Origin: Engraulis encrasicolus
Taxonomy: Eukaryota; Chordata; Actinopteri; Clupeiformes; Engraulidae
DNA length: 64,000 nt
Direction: 5' to 3'
Assembly (NCBI RefSeq): GCF_034702125.1
Contig: NC_085866.1
Coordinates: 10,359,842 to 10,423,841 of the forward strand
A program made the position numbers and the translations under genes. Below the pieces are notes generated by a model that was given only the letters and a program-made list of their open reading frames with translations, was not told the origin of the DNA and did no database searches. This document shows, in pieces, positions 9,849 to 34,489 of the stretch (positions are counted from its first letter, which is position 1; every line of letters starts with the position of its first letter).

Positions 9849-10210
9849 TCAAGTGGCAGACTCCACACATTCTACATGCCCTCAGTCCATTGTGTTCATC
9901 AGTATACGTAGAGATGGGGCATGGGGCACATGTAGTACTGGTATCTTCTGTACAGTGTCTATAGACGTGGTATCCTAAAAGATATGAACAGGAAATACAT
10001 AATGTAGAGAATATTAGCAAGGAATACAGCAGAAACAAAAGCCAACATTCCAACTCACAAAAACTGAAACTGAATAGGGTAAGACTTACCAGGATCACAT
10101 TTGGGACAACACTCTTTCTTCACTTCATATTGAGCAGCACCACAAGACAGACACATTGGAGAGTTGCAAATAACAAGCATGACAGAGAGAAGTGAAACAT
10201 AGATCCACAT
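9849..10210 (-). pseudogene. TNF-receptor-like locus D, exons 1 and 2 only
   Basis: Exon 1 (10210-10090) starts MWIYVSLLSVMLVIC, a signal peptide, and runs to YEVKKECCPKCDPG with donor GTAAGTC. Exon 2 (9974-9849, 126 bp, acceptor TTTTAG, donor GTAAGT) encodes one cysteine-rich repeat: YRHCTEDTSTTCAPCP and RACRMCGVC. The intron phase and exon 2 length are the same as in loci A and B. No exon resembling the third one (CEPLEG motif) lies between here and position 1, where the space is filled by transposons. Either the rest was lost or it lies beyond the left edge of the window. Both exons are still open with intact splice sites. By family it would be a TNFRSF14/CD40-like receptor. Confidence 0.8.
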
Positions 10211-10598
10211 TTCACGGATGACAGTGAGAGGCGTTGAACAAAATATAAATCCACATTAGACAAGAATCTTTTTTGTGCTCCCATGTGTCACACGTGAAAA
10301 CCATTCTTCTTCTTCTTCTTTTTAACAGACAAAACCATTATTCACCATTGCAGTTGGGGGAGGAAACAAATCTTTGTCGAAGTCAGCAGGGCCATCTAGT
10401 GGAGGGGTGGGAGAGACTGCTGACTCAAATGAAAATCCCCGAAGGTGGGGCATGGGAATTGACAGAGGATATGGGGAGGAGATGACATGGTTGAATAACA
10501 GACAGTAGGCCTAGGTCACACCCTAAAAACACTCCCTCTTCTCTTTCGCTCTCTCCAAGACTCGAACTGACACACACGAATGCATGCATGCACGGGAG

Positions 10599-10610
10599 CG
10601 CGCGCGCGCG

Positions 10611-10644
<34 letters not shown>
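10599..10644. repeat. (GC)n/(CA)n microsatellite
   Basis: A short GCGC run passing into a CA run. It lies in sequence upstream of locus D where no gene is seen. Confidence 0.9.
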
Positions 10645-10646
<2 letters not shown>

Positions 10647-11761
10647 ATTATCTAATGAACACCTTTGCATGTTTCACTATACTGTATGTCTGAAAAGAAC
10701 AAATAGCCTACAGTAAATTAATTACTGTAATGTTTTTTTTACATGAAGCATGTTAGCCTACATGTTTGTATTGGCATGACTTCTTCACTGGGGTTTGGAG
10801 CAATGAGCTTGTAATCAACTGCATCTATATCTGCTGTCTCTGAGACTTCAGAGACCATTTTGGACACTATTACACTATTGGCAACCTTTTGGCCACTTCA
10901 TTCTACGGTATGATACGATACGATACGATACGACACGATAATATTCCATTGTCAGTTTACACTGAAATTCATTTTGCATCCCTGAGCAAGACTCGTTTAA
11001 GACAGAACATACACATAAGCGAGTTTGACATGTTTAGGACGCGGTTCGCAGCCGAGCAGCGCAACCGGAAGTTGGGCTCATTGGTCTATTTAAGTTCTGT
11101 AGAAGGGAGCTATCAGGACACTTTGCACACAGTTGGACTAGTGTTGTGTTTTATGTATTTATTTGTTTTATCTATTTGTGTATGTCTGTATGTGTATTTG
11201 ATCCTTTTGGCGCTGTATATCGCCTTGCATGAATATTATGTATCTCGCATTGTCTTGCGATGAATAAGTGATGAGATGAGTAGCCTACTTGGAAATTGAT
11301 GGTAAATATTAATGAATAAGATTACATTTGTGAATTGACAGAATGCATTTTGAAAATAAACTACTACAAAATTAAAACCTACCAAACTAACCAAGTAATT
11401 AACTAATTAATAACTCAGCTGCCCGTTGACCTTCCTGAGTGCAGTTTCTCCAAAAATGTCTTAAAAAACCAGAGTACATTAATTCAGTCTACATATTGGC
11501 ATACATGGTAGAGTTTTTTTCCTCAAATGAGCTCTAAAACATAAAAGCAACAAGACTCAAGTTCAGGAAGAGATTTCCATGGTTTATTTTGACATTTGTC
11601 TTATTCCAGAAGGTGCAATTGAAATTCAATACAAGCTGGTACAAAAGTAAAACATAAAATATCTTACGCAAACAATGCTATTACATGTAACAAAAGGGGG
11701 GGGGGGAGTCTTACGTAAGTCAAATGTGAAGCTTTCCAGTAAATCAAAATTAAACTCCTAG
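10645..11761. other. Intergenic, no gene recognised
   Basis: AT-rich sequence. A short pentanucleotide run (ATACG)n lies at 10909-10937. A run of G lies at 11696-11706. Short ORFs on both strands show no recognisable domain. Confidence 0.4.
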
Positions 11762-12202
11762 CTACTGTATAAGAAACAGAAAAGCAGCAAAGACGAATTT
11801 GGATGAAGATATCTTGATAGTGTCAGGGAGGACTCCAAACAAGGCTGGAATGGGGCATGGCTCTAATTCTATTTGCAGCACATCTGAGACAGAAGAGAAT
11901 GTAGAGCACCAGAGACAAGTCCAAAACATGCACCAATGTGCCATGATGTTGGCGGCATTTATCACAAAATGGATCAATGTTAGGATCAAAAAATTCTCTA
12001 CTCGTTGTTCAAATACACAGTCAATGAATAAGTATTTTACTGTAGCTAAATCCTTTTGGTGCCATAGCCTGAAACATACAGTAGAAGGAGGGAACAGGGG
12101 CTTGCAACTAAGTGGCATGAATAGAGATGGAGTTTTAACTCCCAAATGGTTACAGAACTGTCTGCATACGCAATGTGGATGTAACAAGAGCATTCTTTCC
12201 AC
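11762..12202 (-). pseudogene. L1-type LINE ORF2 C-terminal fragment
   Basis: A minus-strand frame of 146 codons has the layout of the extreme C-terminus of an L1-like reverse transcriptase protein: FRLWHQKDLATVKYLFIDC (position of the usual cysteine-rich HLF-C motif), then IELEPCPIPALFGVLPD and KFVFAAFLFLIQ. The opposite strand is also open, but this is the shadow. It is a remnant only, with no upstream polymerase in place. Confidence 0.5.
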
Positions 12203-12708
12203 GGTTTGCTTTCTTTAATAGGGGAGAGCAGGTCACCAGTGTATAGAGTATGTCAGGTGTAGGCCTACTTGAAAGTGACTCCAACCGACACCAAACAGGG
12301 GATTCCTCAGGATCTGCCCGCATCCAGGGGAGAGTGGTTCTCACATTTTTTAAAACTTAAATCTAATTTCAGGAAAAACTGTGTATTGTAAGAAAACCAT
12401 TTCTATACAGCTCCAATGCGCCATCTGTCAGGTACATTTGTATAGTCATAGATCCCATAGAATTCATTCGCTTTAAAAGATACGGGTTGTCAAAGACACC
12501 TTGCGCAGACAACCAACCCCAGGGCGGGGTTTGTTGTCACACCCTATGGGGTTGGCTGTCACTTTATTCTAAGGGTGTAAAATGGAAAATCTGAACATTA
12601 CATCAAAATGTTACAATATATTTAATTTCAATGAAGCGTGAACCTAAACATAGCTTATGCATACATAATCATCAAATGAGGTAACATTTTTTATACTCTT
12701 TAGAGCTT
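12203..12708. other. Intergenic, no gene recognised
   Basis: No domain, RNA or clear repeat end was recognised between the LINE remnant and the inverted-repeat element that follows. Confidence 0.35.
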
Positions 12709-13696
12709 GGTGACACTTTATAATAAGGACCCCTTGATAAGCACGAGTTAACCTCTTTCTTAATCATTTGTTAGCATATAACTCTTAATTATTCCTCATT
12801 TCTAAAGCATGTACGTTAATTATTCCTCATTTCTTAAGCATGTACGTTAATAAGGACCCCTTGCTAAGCATGAGTTTAGCATTACTTAAACCCTATAATG
12901 CTTATTCATTCTTTTTCAATCGTGTGTTAACCATTATCTCTGTATTATAACTCATTACTTAGTGTTAGTTAATCTCTTTCTTCATCATTAGTTAACATAT
13001 AAATCTGAATTATTCCTCATTTCTTAAACATGTATATTAATGGTTTGCATGTGATGAATAAATACTCATTCTTTTGGGGATGCCTTTGTTAACCCTTTCT
13101 TGCTCATTTGTTAAGAAAATACCTCTTGATTATTTTTCATCACTTAAGCATGTATGTTAAATAATTTGTATGCGTTGAGTATGACATGTTACCCAGAATG
13201 AATTGAGGTTTATGTGACTGCCCCTCATGGATGCAGGTAAATCCAGGTATTCTTAAGTCAGAACTGTTAATGCTTTACAAAGAATTCACATATGGATTGC
13301 TAAGGCTTGCTCATGATTACTTCACAAGTTATAACTCATTAACTAAGTAAATCCAGGTAGCTATTCTAAAGTTAGAACTGTTCATGCTTTACAAAGCATG
13401 CATATGTGGCTTGCTAAGGCTTCCTCATGAGTAGGCCTACTCCACATTGTAACTTGCTACCTACATATTTCTTGGGAACTTTTCTAAAGACTTGTTGAAG
13501 GGGAAATCCGGTGTAAGACGGCTTAAATGGCGTTAAAACATGATGCTGAGGACTAAGTGTGAGAACAATACCTAAGTAATGAGTTATAAAGAGATAATGG
13601 TTAACACGATTGAAAGACGATTAACTAAGTATTACCTAAGGTTTCAATAATGCTTAACTCATGCTTGACAAGGGGTCCTTATTATAAAGTGTTACC
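12709..13696. mobile_element. Non-autonomous DNA element, GGTRACACTTTATAATAAGG ends
   Basis: The left end GGTGACACTTTATAATAAGG and the complement of the right end (GGTAACACTTTATAATAAGG) match for about 40 bp, through GACCCCTTG and a AAGCAYGAGTT motif. The interior has short internal duplications (TATTCCTCATTTCTTAAGCA repeated) and no ORF. A relative with the same terminal motif lies at 30922-31287. I could not define a target duplication. Confidence 0.7.
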
Positions 13697-13900
13697 CAGG
13701 TGGGGTAGATGCAATTTTGTAATCTGAACAAAAAAAAAATACAGTAAAGAAATGCACGTCCGTCTGTGGTCACCACTAGAGGGTAGCAAACCATGTTTTG
13801 TTTTGATACAGTTATATTAATTTAATGTTCCAGCCTAACTCCTGACTGGATTTGTTACTTTCTTATTAGTGCATTTGCTTTTACTGTACAGGTTATACAA

Positions 13901-13902
<2 letters not shown>

Positions 13903-13948
<46 letters not shown>

Positions 13949-13961
13949 TGTGAGTGTGAGT

Positions 13962-14014
<53 letters not shown>
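13903..14014. repeat. (TG)n(AG)n microsatellite
   Basis: A TG run changes into GTGAGTG steps and then an AG run. ORFs of alternating Arg-Glu here are artefacts. Confidence 0.95.
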
Positions 14015-14019
<5 letters not shown>

Positions 14020-14021
14020 TT

Positions 14022-14296
14022 TGTTGTCTTGGCCATACCTCTATATTCAGTCATATCCCCCTGACATGCCCCCGGAAGTCAACATACAGGTGGTGAGTTA
14101 TCGATCAAGTTTTATCAGTGAGGTGGCAAGGTGTGATCTGATAAAGTTGAGCTGTAGATTGTATGTACTGTATATGTGGTTATCAGGCAGTGGGTAGAGT
14201 ATCCTCTCCCATTCTTTTCTTTCGGAAGATGATAGTTGGCAGGTTGTGTCAATTGTTATCAGTGTTATCAGTGCAGCAGCAAGGCCGGCGGGAAAG
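14022..14296 (+). repeat. Dispersed repeat next to AG microsatellite, copy 1
   Basis: About 270 bp starting near CTTGGCCATACCTCTATATT and ending at GGCCGGCGGGAAAGTT, containing CTCCCATTCTTTTCTTTCGG and GATAGTT. A reverse-complement copy lies at 36999-37246, also flanked on the same side by a CT/AG array. It includes TTATCAGTGTTATCAGTGCA. Confidence 0.72.
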
Positions 14297-14828
14297 TTCA
14301 ACAAGGCTGAACTCTAGATGTTTCCATTGAGAGGCATTCAATCTGAAGGTGTGCACACGACTTTTAAATGTGCTTGTATTGTTTGTTTCCTATATATTTA
14401 ATATATAGTCTTAATAATATATTTGTATTAAAATTTTCTTCCTGACCTTGTCCTATATCTCTCTAATCCATTACCGCAGAAATACACCAGCGGCGATCGG
14501 AGCGAGGCGAGCGACGGAAGTAATTGACTTTGTATTGAGTCGCGCAACAAAAGCGATTCTGGAGACTAGAGCGATTTGCGCGACGAGCGCGACAGTTTGA
14601 AGTTGAAATCTTTTCAACTTTCTATGACACGGTTCGGCGACAAGCCGCGACAGCCAATGACTGTATAGAGGTCAGTGACCACAGCCAATGGGAATGCTTG
14701 AATGCTTTGCCTTCTGCCTGTACGGACATACTCTAGTCTCCTCAATCGCTCGTATCGCTTGCTGCTGCACTCTGTCGCTTGAATCGCATTGCGCCTGGTC
14801 TATTCGCGTGGTTAGAATCCTTTATCTG

Positions 14829-14975
14829 GATATAAACTTAATGTCAATAAAAATGAAGTCTTTCCTGTTGGCCAAAAAACCTCCCCTGAGCATATTGACA
14901 CAGCTGCCCTTTAAAGTGGCAAAAGGTGGCTTTTAATACTTGGGTGTGGCAATCAATCTCACCAGTAACATTCTA
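14829..14975 (+). pseudogene. L1-type reverse-transcriptase fragment
   Basis: The plus strand reads SGYKLNVNKNEVFPV, the motif that follows the catalytic box of L1-like reverse transcriptases, then after one stop FKVAKGGFKYLGVAI. About 50 codons only. It is truncated on both sides and followed by a (CTAAA)n run. Confidence 0.65.
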
Positions 14976-15738
14976 CTAAACTAAACTAAACTAAACTAAA
15001 CTTACTGAACTAGCAATATGCAAAAGAGTATTAATTCCCTACTTCATGTATTTGCACTTTAACTTTGACTAAAAGGATCCCTGCTGTTGGATTACATCCA
15101 CATCTGACAACTGTGGTGCTATTGTATCCAGTGATATTGTGTCTGTAGCCAAAGGCCTATCATGACATACCCAATATATCTTAGCATTCATAATCTGTGT
15201 TGGTGAACTCCTTGTCTCTGGACCGCTCTGCCTCCTTAAAGTGCTTCATCACTCATACAAAGAAGAAATCAAGAATTAACTTGGTGCCTCACATGTTTTG
15301 AGCACATCTTAAAATGTAACTCACATCACTGTGCACTGCGCATTACATTCCATGTATGAAGCTGATCTTCCAGCCCAGTAAATGCCCTTTGTCACTCAAT
15401 AAAACACATTCCTCAAGTTTATTTCTTTTGTCACACTTTATTTGAAATACAAAGGTCACATTTGTTACACTTTCCACTGGGGTTTAATTGTTTTCTGCTG
15501 GATATCTGTAAAGGCAAAGTCTTATATGTTGATTGTAATAGGCCACTTTTGTACTGTCTTTGGAAGAAAACAAAGAGGTTGAGATTAAACACAAAGTATA
15601 GACCACGTTAGGTCGTTAGCTATGTAGGCCTATGTGAAACAACACTTTTCAATCCAACACAATATTCAACACAATTTCAATTCAACAACAGTATACACAT
15701 CAATATAAAAAATAAATTCTGAAAATGCTCTATATTTT
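14976..15738. other. Intergenic, no gene recognised
   Basis: Starts with a short AAACT run. No coding domain, RNA or repeat ends were recognised. Confidence 0.35.
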
Positions 15739-15886
15739 CCAAAGCCAAATGAAGATATTTGCGATAATATTCATTATCCACACTTTTCAGTGCTTTGTTC
15801 AATTTCCACAAAAAAATATCCCCAGTTGTCAGTGCTTAAAAAGAGTGCGTAATGGATATTATCGCAAATATTCTCATTCAGCTTTG
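15739..15886. repeat. Short inverted repeat (hairpin)
   Basis: CCAAAGCCAAATGAAGATAT and GATATTTGCGATAATATTCA at 15739-15780 are mirrored by ATGGATATTATCGCAAATAT and CTCATTCAGCTTTGG at 15852-15886. The loop is about 70 bp. Probably a small non-autonomous element. Confidence 0.65.
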
Positions 15887-15969
15887 GGATATTTAGAGAA
15901 AACTGCAAATATCCGCTAAAATGACAATACGGTGTATTCCGTATGGTGTATTCCAAACGCAATTTCATT

Positions 15970-15980
15970 CTCTCTCTCTG

Positions 15981-16012
<32 letters not shown>
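15970..16012. repeat. (CT)n(CA)n microsatellite
   Basis: A dinucleotide run immediately followed by the first of two related 90-bp segments (16020-16115). The second segment follows the next CT array at 16485-16580. Confidence 0.9.
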
Positions 16013-16409
16013 GCTTTCTCTCCATGTGCCTGTACATTACAAAAAGGACGTGAACCAAATAAAAACGTATAAAAATGCTATCAGTGTGCGTATTAATAAG
16101 GGCGATTGCAGAAAGGCAGTAGAAAATCAATTTTGAGCTGCATTGTCCATACTGTAGGAGCTGATTTAGTGAGTGCTACAGCACCGTGGAGCGCCCATGG
16201 ACAACTCTCAAATAATGTGTCACTAGTGAGAAACTCTTTTTTTTTTCAAGTATGTATTTCCCCCTTAAGGAATTTTCTGTAAAGCATTGTCCACAAACCT
16301 ACGTATACATAACAGCCTAAGGTATACCAGCAGGTGAGGAGGCACCCTTTATGAAGAATGTGGAGACTCAGGTTCAAATACAGCTACCTGAGAGTATTTT
16401 GCAACTGCA

Positions 16410-16411
<2 letters not shown>

Positions 16412-16478
<67 letters not shown>
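16412..16478. repeat. (CT)n microsatellite
   Basis: An uninterrupted CT run. The 90 bp downstream (TGCCTATGCATGACAGAAAA, AAATAAAAACATAAAATGCC) repeat, with mismatches, the 90 bp downstream of the 15970 array, so array and flank were duplicated together. Confidence 0.92.
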
Positions 16479-16480
<2 letters not shown>

Positions 16481-16940
16481 AATCTCTAGATGCCTATGCA
16501 TGACAGAAAAAGGACATGAAGCAAATAAAAACATAAAATGCCATCACTGTTTGTATTAACAGATGGGAGTGCAGAATGGACTTGAAAGAATGGACTTTTT
16601 GAAGTTTTCCCATCAATGCTTCTGATTGGGAGCCCGGTGCGCCAGCTGGTTTCATTCCCTTTGTGATTGGCAGCTTGGAAACCGCTGTTTTGATTGGCCT
16701 ACGACTTCCTGGTCCAAGTGACTAGTGTACGCTAGCTGTGGTTCCTGACCTACTGTAGCTGTCAGAGTGAAATGGAATTGAGTGGTGACACTTTTGTACA
16801 CATTTGGTATAGGCAACCTGGCTATTTGGTATAACATATAGAAAAATATACATAAAATCTGCAGCTATCTATCCAGACTGCAAAAAAACACTATAGAGGC
16901 CTTGGAAAGAAGAGGTGTGTTTCAGAGGTCACTTCCCAGA

Positions 16941-23455
<6,515 letters not shown>

Positions 23456-24585
23456 GGCTTCCACTAGAAGTTCACCTCAGCAGCAACAGGACAGGGAGGT
23501 CTCAGAGCTGCCCTGGGAAACCATTCACGCAGTACAGCACCTGTGTAGTGAGGAGAAGGCAATACTGTGTGAAACATAATAAGTTGTGCCAAAGGTAAAC
23601 TGGTTTGGGTAAACCAAAGGTAAACTTAAGTTCATTTGGTCAAATTTGTGCCAGTGTTCTTTTGAGGTTTTTAGTTTTTTCCAGTAACAACAGTCTATAA
23701 CATATAGAGTTAGTACATAATTAGGATCCTACATAATTCCTACAGTGTAATAACTGGTGTAATAACTATGTATCACATGTAATGGTACAACATTAGGCTA
23801 CGTCTATTCTTGTACTGGTGTACACCATGGATTTACTTGTAGCCCAGTGTTACTTTTTTGACACATGACGCCAACCGGGCAAATGCTGGTGAACTTTCAG
23901 TAAGGCTGGTAGAAAAGACCAACTTACTAGCCACTTTGACCCATTAGTAAGTGTGTGTTTGGCTATTGAAATGAAAATCTAGGCCTACTAGCTATTTTGG
24001 CTGGTGATGGACAAGGTTGATCTAGACTAGAGCCCTGCGTAACGTATGTGAGTATACACAGACTATTCGTCGTTTTCCACTTTACCCTGAATTTGGCAGA
24101 GCCTTTTTTGAAACAAGTTTTTTTGTCCCCAAGACACACACGCCTTCACCAAACATGGTACGTGAGAGTGGTGGGCACAAGTTATGTAAAAAGCTTAACA
24201 CTTGACACTTACTTCAATTACAATTTGTCTTCAATGCACTCCGGCAAATGACGGAGCGATAACAGCCGCGCGTAAAAGTGAATTACCCGCTCCTCCCACA
24301 ACTACATTTTAGTGATTTGTTATCCCATGCGATTCGCTCATTGCTATTGTTACATATTATAACGTCATATGGCTAGCCTGCATCGCCTAACATCAGATGA
24401 GTTCATATTAAAAGTATCTCTTGTCAGATAATAAAGAACTGTCTGATAGGCTATAGCCTACACACGCTCAGCAGCTCCTAAGCAAGAATAAACAAATCGC
24501 CCCAAATATTAACGAGAGATAGCATAAGGCATATGTGAAAGGACACTTTTTCGTATTGTTATTTTTAGTGGTTTGAGAAGCTTAC

Positions 24586-24635
24586 CTCATTGTTGCTCCA
24601 TGCCCAAGTGGTTGGCTGCGCAAACAGATGTTTTC
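24586..24635 (-). other. Likely 5' UTR exon of locus A
   Basis: On the minus strand the sequence ATGGAGCAACAATGAG is followed by the good donor GTAAGCTT, about 25-30 bp downstream of a TATA-like box. An acceptor-like CTTCTAG lies 8 bp before the ATG of the first coding exon at 23455. The exon holds a four-codon upstream ORF (ATG at 24601, stop TGA). The transcription start is inferred from the TATA box only. Confidence 0.45.
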
Positions 24636-24655
24636 CTTCACTGACTTGGGTTGGG

Positions 24656-24664
24656 TTTAAATAA
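24656..24664 (-). promoter_or_regulatory. TATA-like box of locus A
   Basis: TTATTTAAA on the minus strand, about 70 bp upstream of the predicted 5' UTR donor. A GCGGAAG motif (Ets-like core) lies about 40 bp further upstream. Weak evidence on its own; the position relative to the splice donor is what supports it. Confidence 0.4.
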
Positions 24665-26724
24665 GACACATTCGTAATTTCCAACTCTGACTACGCTGCT
24701 TCCGCAACAGGTCAGTCCTCTGGGTGGGATTTAGAAGAAGAAAGGAAACGATAGGCTGGTATAATGTTTATGTTAAACTTTATTGAGTGACAGTCAAGAA
24801 CAGCTGAATGGCCATAATATGACAATTATTTTATCAGCCCCTCCCGTGAGCACAATCCGAACATATTCTAAACGTCACTGTGAAGACCCAAGTTGCAATG
24901 TCTGATCTGTTAAAGCACAATCGTTGCATGGTCTACATTCTTAAAGCAACGCTAAACACTGGAAAGTGAAAGCAGTGCAGTGGGCTACTAGGCTATCCGA
25001 GCAAGGGCACACCCCTATGACGATGACATAATTGTGGAAGACAACTCTTCATATTTATTTCTTAGTAGGCCTATCATCAGCCCTGTTTTTGGTACAATAT
25101 GCTAAATGATGAGTGTGTCAGTATAGCCTACAAAAATGCAAAACAGGTCAGATAGGCCTAATGCATTTCAGCCCCCTCGGTAAAAAAAATCAAAACCACA
25201 AAGATACACAAACGCAGGCGCACATTATTTAAGTCTGTATTGTGTTGGCTGTCCTGATGTCCACGGGGTGGCGATATGACTGCACTCCTTCCAGGGCCGT
25301 TTATAAGACTCCTTCAGGTGTGTGAATGAGGGAATGTGTTGTGTTTGAGTGTGTATTTTGAAAGCGCCGAGATAACTTCATTTGTGATACTGCGCTATAA
25401 AAACACGTTGTATTGTAGGCCTATTGATAATGTGAAGTGAAACTTCAACTGAGAAAGTACGAATACCGTCGTGACAGACAAGCAGCGCGGCACAGCACAG
25501 GACAGTGAGCACAGAGCGCACAGAACGAAATGCATTACAAATGCCTCACCCATGCAAGACAAGGGCCACCCCAACAAACGGCCCAAGAGGTCAGTGCAAG
25601 ACTGTAGTAGGCTACGAGATGGAGGTCAAGAGGATTTGTCAGTGTAGATCACGATACATTTACTTTACTTGAGCCTACTTTAATTCATTTGCTTTACTTT
25701 TATTTTTCAGGACATTGCATGAATTAACATTGCATACAAATACTGTTACAAATACAATACTGCTTGTAAAAAAGGTGCATATACAAAGACAATAAACATG
25801 ATAGGCTACTAAAAAGAAAGAAGCCACATACTCTCATATGTCTGAACAGGTGACAAACCCATGCAGATTGTGATAGATGATAACAGGTATGATACAGGTA
25901 TTATGATAACAGTGATCAATATGAGAACTAAAAGGCAATAGTGTAAGATATTCATGAAATATTGGGCTGCATGGGGTGCCATATGTCTGACAAAATAAAC
26001 ATGGACATTTGGAACCCAATGGACCATTTTGCTCATCAGAAATTACATCCTTCATTCAGTGTCCAGGAAAAACATTTTCCTATAAGGACCATTAAAATAG
26101 GCTATGTGACAATCAGATAAGCGCAACACTAGCTTAGTGTTTCTGCATGCAATGCCAACTATCCATCCGTATTCTATGCCTCTGCTCCTCACCAATTATA
26201 AACTTTCATGACAGAGTTACTTATACAGTTGCTGTGGGTATGACCCATGTCTTCTGCCGTAGGCCTACAAAGGCAAAGTGCAGTAAGTAGGCCTAGTGTT
26301 ATATTTTTGTCAAAATTGAGTTTAGACTGAAAATGATCTTCATAACACCTCCGACCTTTATTGTGGCAAAGCCTTATGGCCCAAACGTATCCCATTTTAG
26401 AGATAGGCTATTGCCATGTCAAATTTGCAGCCACTACAATATCCAACCCAATACCAATATTTTTAAGGCCTTTTTCTCAGTTTCAATGTTGCCGTAGTTA
26501 CAGAACTTTGCCTTTGTAGGGCAGTATTGTGCAACAGTTAGCTTCCATTTTGAAAAGATGAGCTTTGCGGGCTGCAGATGGAGCTTATCAACCTCAGACA
26601 TCTGACACACGTGGTCCAATAGGGCCGAACAGCTGAGATGACAAGGCAGAGAAAGTAGGGTGTCCTTCTAGCTTATCAGTGGCGGGGAGGGTGGTAGGCA
26701 GCTGGCACACTACAAAATGTCACT
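24665..26724. other. Intergenic between loci A and B
   Basis: No coding domain was recognised. The last part (26535-26830) is conserved in the duplicate at 45081-45380, where it corresponds to the predicted last exon, 3' UTR and adjacent intron of loci B and C. Confidence 0.4.
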
Positions 26725-32569
<5,845 letters not shown>

Positions 32570-32679
32570 GTCATGCTGTAGGAAGACAAAATCACTGTGT
32601 GAGGCAAGAGCAGTGTGTCCACGGATAGCTGAGGAAGTGAATGTACTTTTGTTTTGGAAATCCCCGTTCTTTCCAACAC

Positions 32680-32732
32680 TCACACACACACACTTTCTCT
32701 TTCTCTCTTTCTCTCTTTCTCTCTCTCACTGT

Positions 32733-32801
<69 letters not shown>
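32680..32801. repeat. (TCTT)n/(CT)n then (CA)n array
   Basis: CT-rich stretch 32694-32730, then about 26 CA units. A hAT-like element is inserted in the CA run at 32802; the run resumes as ACACACAC at 34132. Confidence 0.93.
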
Positions 32802-32804
<3 letters not shown>

Positions 32805-33087
32805 AGTGTGGCTCGGGCCGGTTTTTTCTGTCCGAGCCCGGCCCTCAGCCGACAGAAAAGTGATCGACCCCGACCCGAGCCCGAGACTAATTAAAATGTT
32901 TGTGTCCGAACCCGTCCGAAGCCCGAGACCACTGTAATATCAACAGAACCTGTGCGCAAGCAAGATTTTCTATGTGGGCTCCACCATACTCAAAATAGCA
33001 CGTGATAAATAGCCAGGATAGGCAAAGACGTTAGGATGAGGCAATTTGCAGTAGCCTACAGTCATTTAGTTACGCACGCATAGTAGG

Positions 33088-33131
<44 letters not shown>

Positions 33132-34131
33132 GACAGCGCACCTTATGTTTCTTTCGGTTAGACCAGAGATGTTGGGTGCGGTGATCGAATGCATGGGAGG
33201 GGCGTGAGAGGATAAGAAAGGCGAAAACTAACGAATTGGCTACGTTTTGGATGCAGTCAGCCCGCCTATGGAAGCATTTGTTACGTTACTATAGTGCAAA
33301 TAAATCCCGGTGAGCCATGGTGAAGATGCCGCTCCTTGAAGGATGGGCTATAAGTTCACCCCGAAGAACAGTAGCCTGTTCGGCCCTCCAAGAGAATGTC
33401 ATTTCCCCTGATGTCCATGCGGTCAATATAAAATCAGGAAAGGTTGCACGCGCATAGTTACAACTGTAGCCTACAGTAGCCTAAAAGTGACAAGAATTAA
33501 GAACCTACGTGAAGGACATGAAATGTCACAGCGGACAAAATAGTAGCAGGAAACCTCTTCGCCCCTAGGCAACTCCACGTAGCGTGTGCGTCTTCTTTAA
33601 TCCATATTATGCTCCTTGCTACTCCATGCTGGAAATGTAATCCTTGGCGAGCAATGCAGTGACAAACTTCGTCATTTTATGTTCAACATTTAAGACAGCA
33701 TCGAAGGCATGCTAAAACATGGCCTACACTAGGCCTACAACAAAAGACCACGCGTTCACTGACAACTGTTGATTTGGCGCTTATTAAGAAAGCAAGTTGA
33801 CTCGGCATTCCTGCTCGGCTGACTGGGAGTGAGCGTCCATGTTGCCACTGGTAACTGGCGCGTGCATACAGCCAATAATAATCACTCGCAGGAGTAGCCT
33901 ACCAACATTTTCAGTTATGCATATTCAATTACTTATTTTTTAATCACAAAACTGCCGTTTGCATGAACTGAAACGTTTCCTCTGGTTGCTTACACTTTTC
34001 ACAATGTCTGTTTGCTTCAAGCCCGAGTCCGACCCGAGTCCGACAGATATTCAATTTTTTTGTCTGAGTCCGGCCCGGCCCGTCGGGTTCCGACCAGGCC
34101 CGTCGGACTTCAGTCGGGTTGCCATGCTCTA
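32802..34131. mobile_element. hAT-like element inserted in a CA array
   Basis: Ends TAGAGTGTGGC and GCCATGCTCTA form an imperfect inverted pair, followed inside on both sides by GC-rich CCGAGCCCG and CCCGTCGG repeats. The flanks are ACACACAC at 32794-32801 and 34132-34139, compatible with an 8-bp duplication, although the host is itself a CA repeat. About 1.33 kb, without a recognisable transposase. Confidence 0.68.
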
Positions 34132-34139
34132 ACACACAC

Positions 34140-34470
34140 CCTGCCTCTCAGGCGTGCTTTAAAAGTGAAAGTGAAGGCCCATTGAGAAACTCCAACTCCC
34201 ATTGTCATTGTGACACGCACACAAGTGAACACTGCACAATGCACACAACGAAACAGCATTCATGCTTCACCCGTGCAAGGGGGCAGCCCCCAATGACACC
34301 CAAAAAGGGAGCAGTGCGGCGGGATGGTACCATGCTCAGGGTACCTCAGTCATGGAAGAGGATGGGGGAGAGCACTGCTTGATTACTCCCCCTACCAGCC
34401 TGGCGGATTGGGAGTCAAACCGGCAACGTTTGGGCAACAAGTCTGACACCCTAACCACTTACTGCCCACC
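34140..34470 (-). mobile_element. tRNA-derived SINE, near full length
   Basis: On the minus strand, AGTGGTTAGGGTGTCAGAC (A-box region) is followed by GTTGCCGGTTTGACTCCC (B-box region), then the body TGACTGAGGTACCCTGAGCA and the tail with CAATGGGCCTTCACTTTCAC. Other copies are at 40697-40930 and 23040-23290. Confidence 0.8.
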
Positions 34471-34489
34471 CATGACATGCCTTCTACTG

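Noticed and set aside
11799..12218. Plus-strand 139-codon ORF
   Set aside because: Antisense shadow of a LINE C-terminal remnant; no domain recognised.
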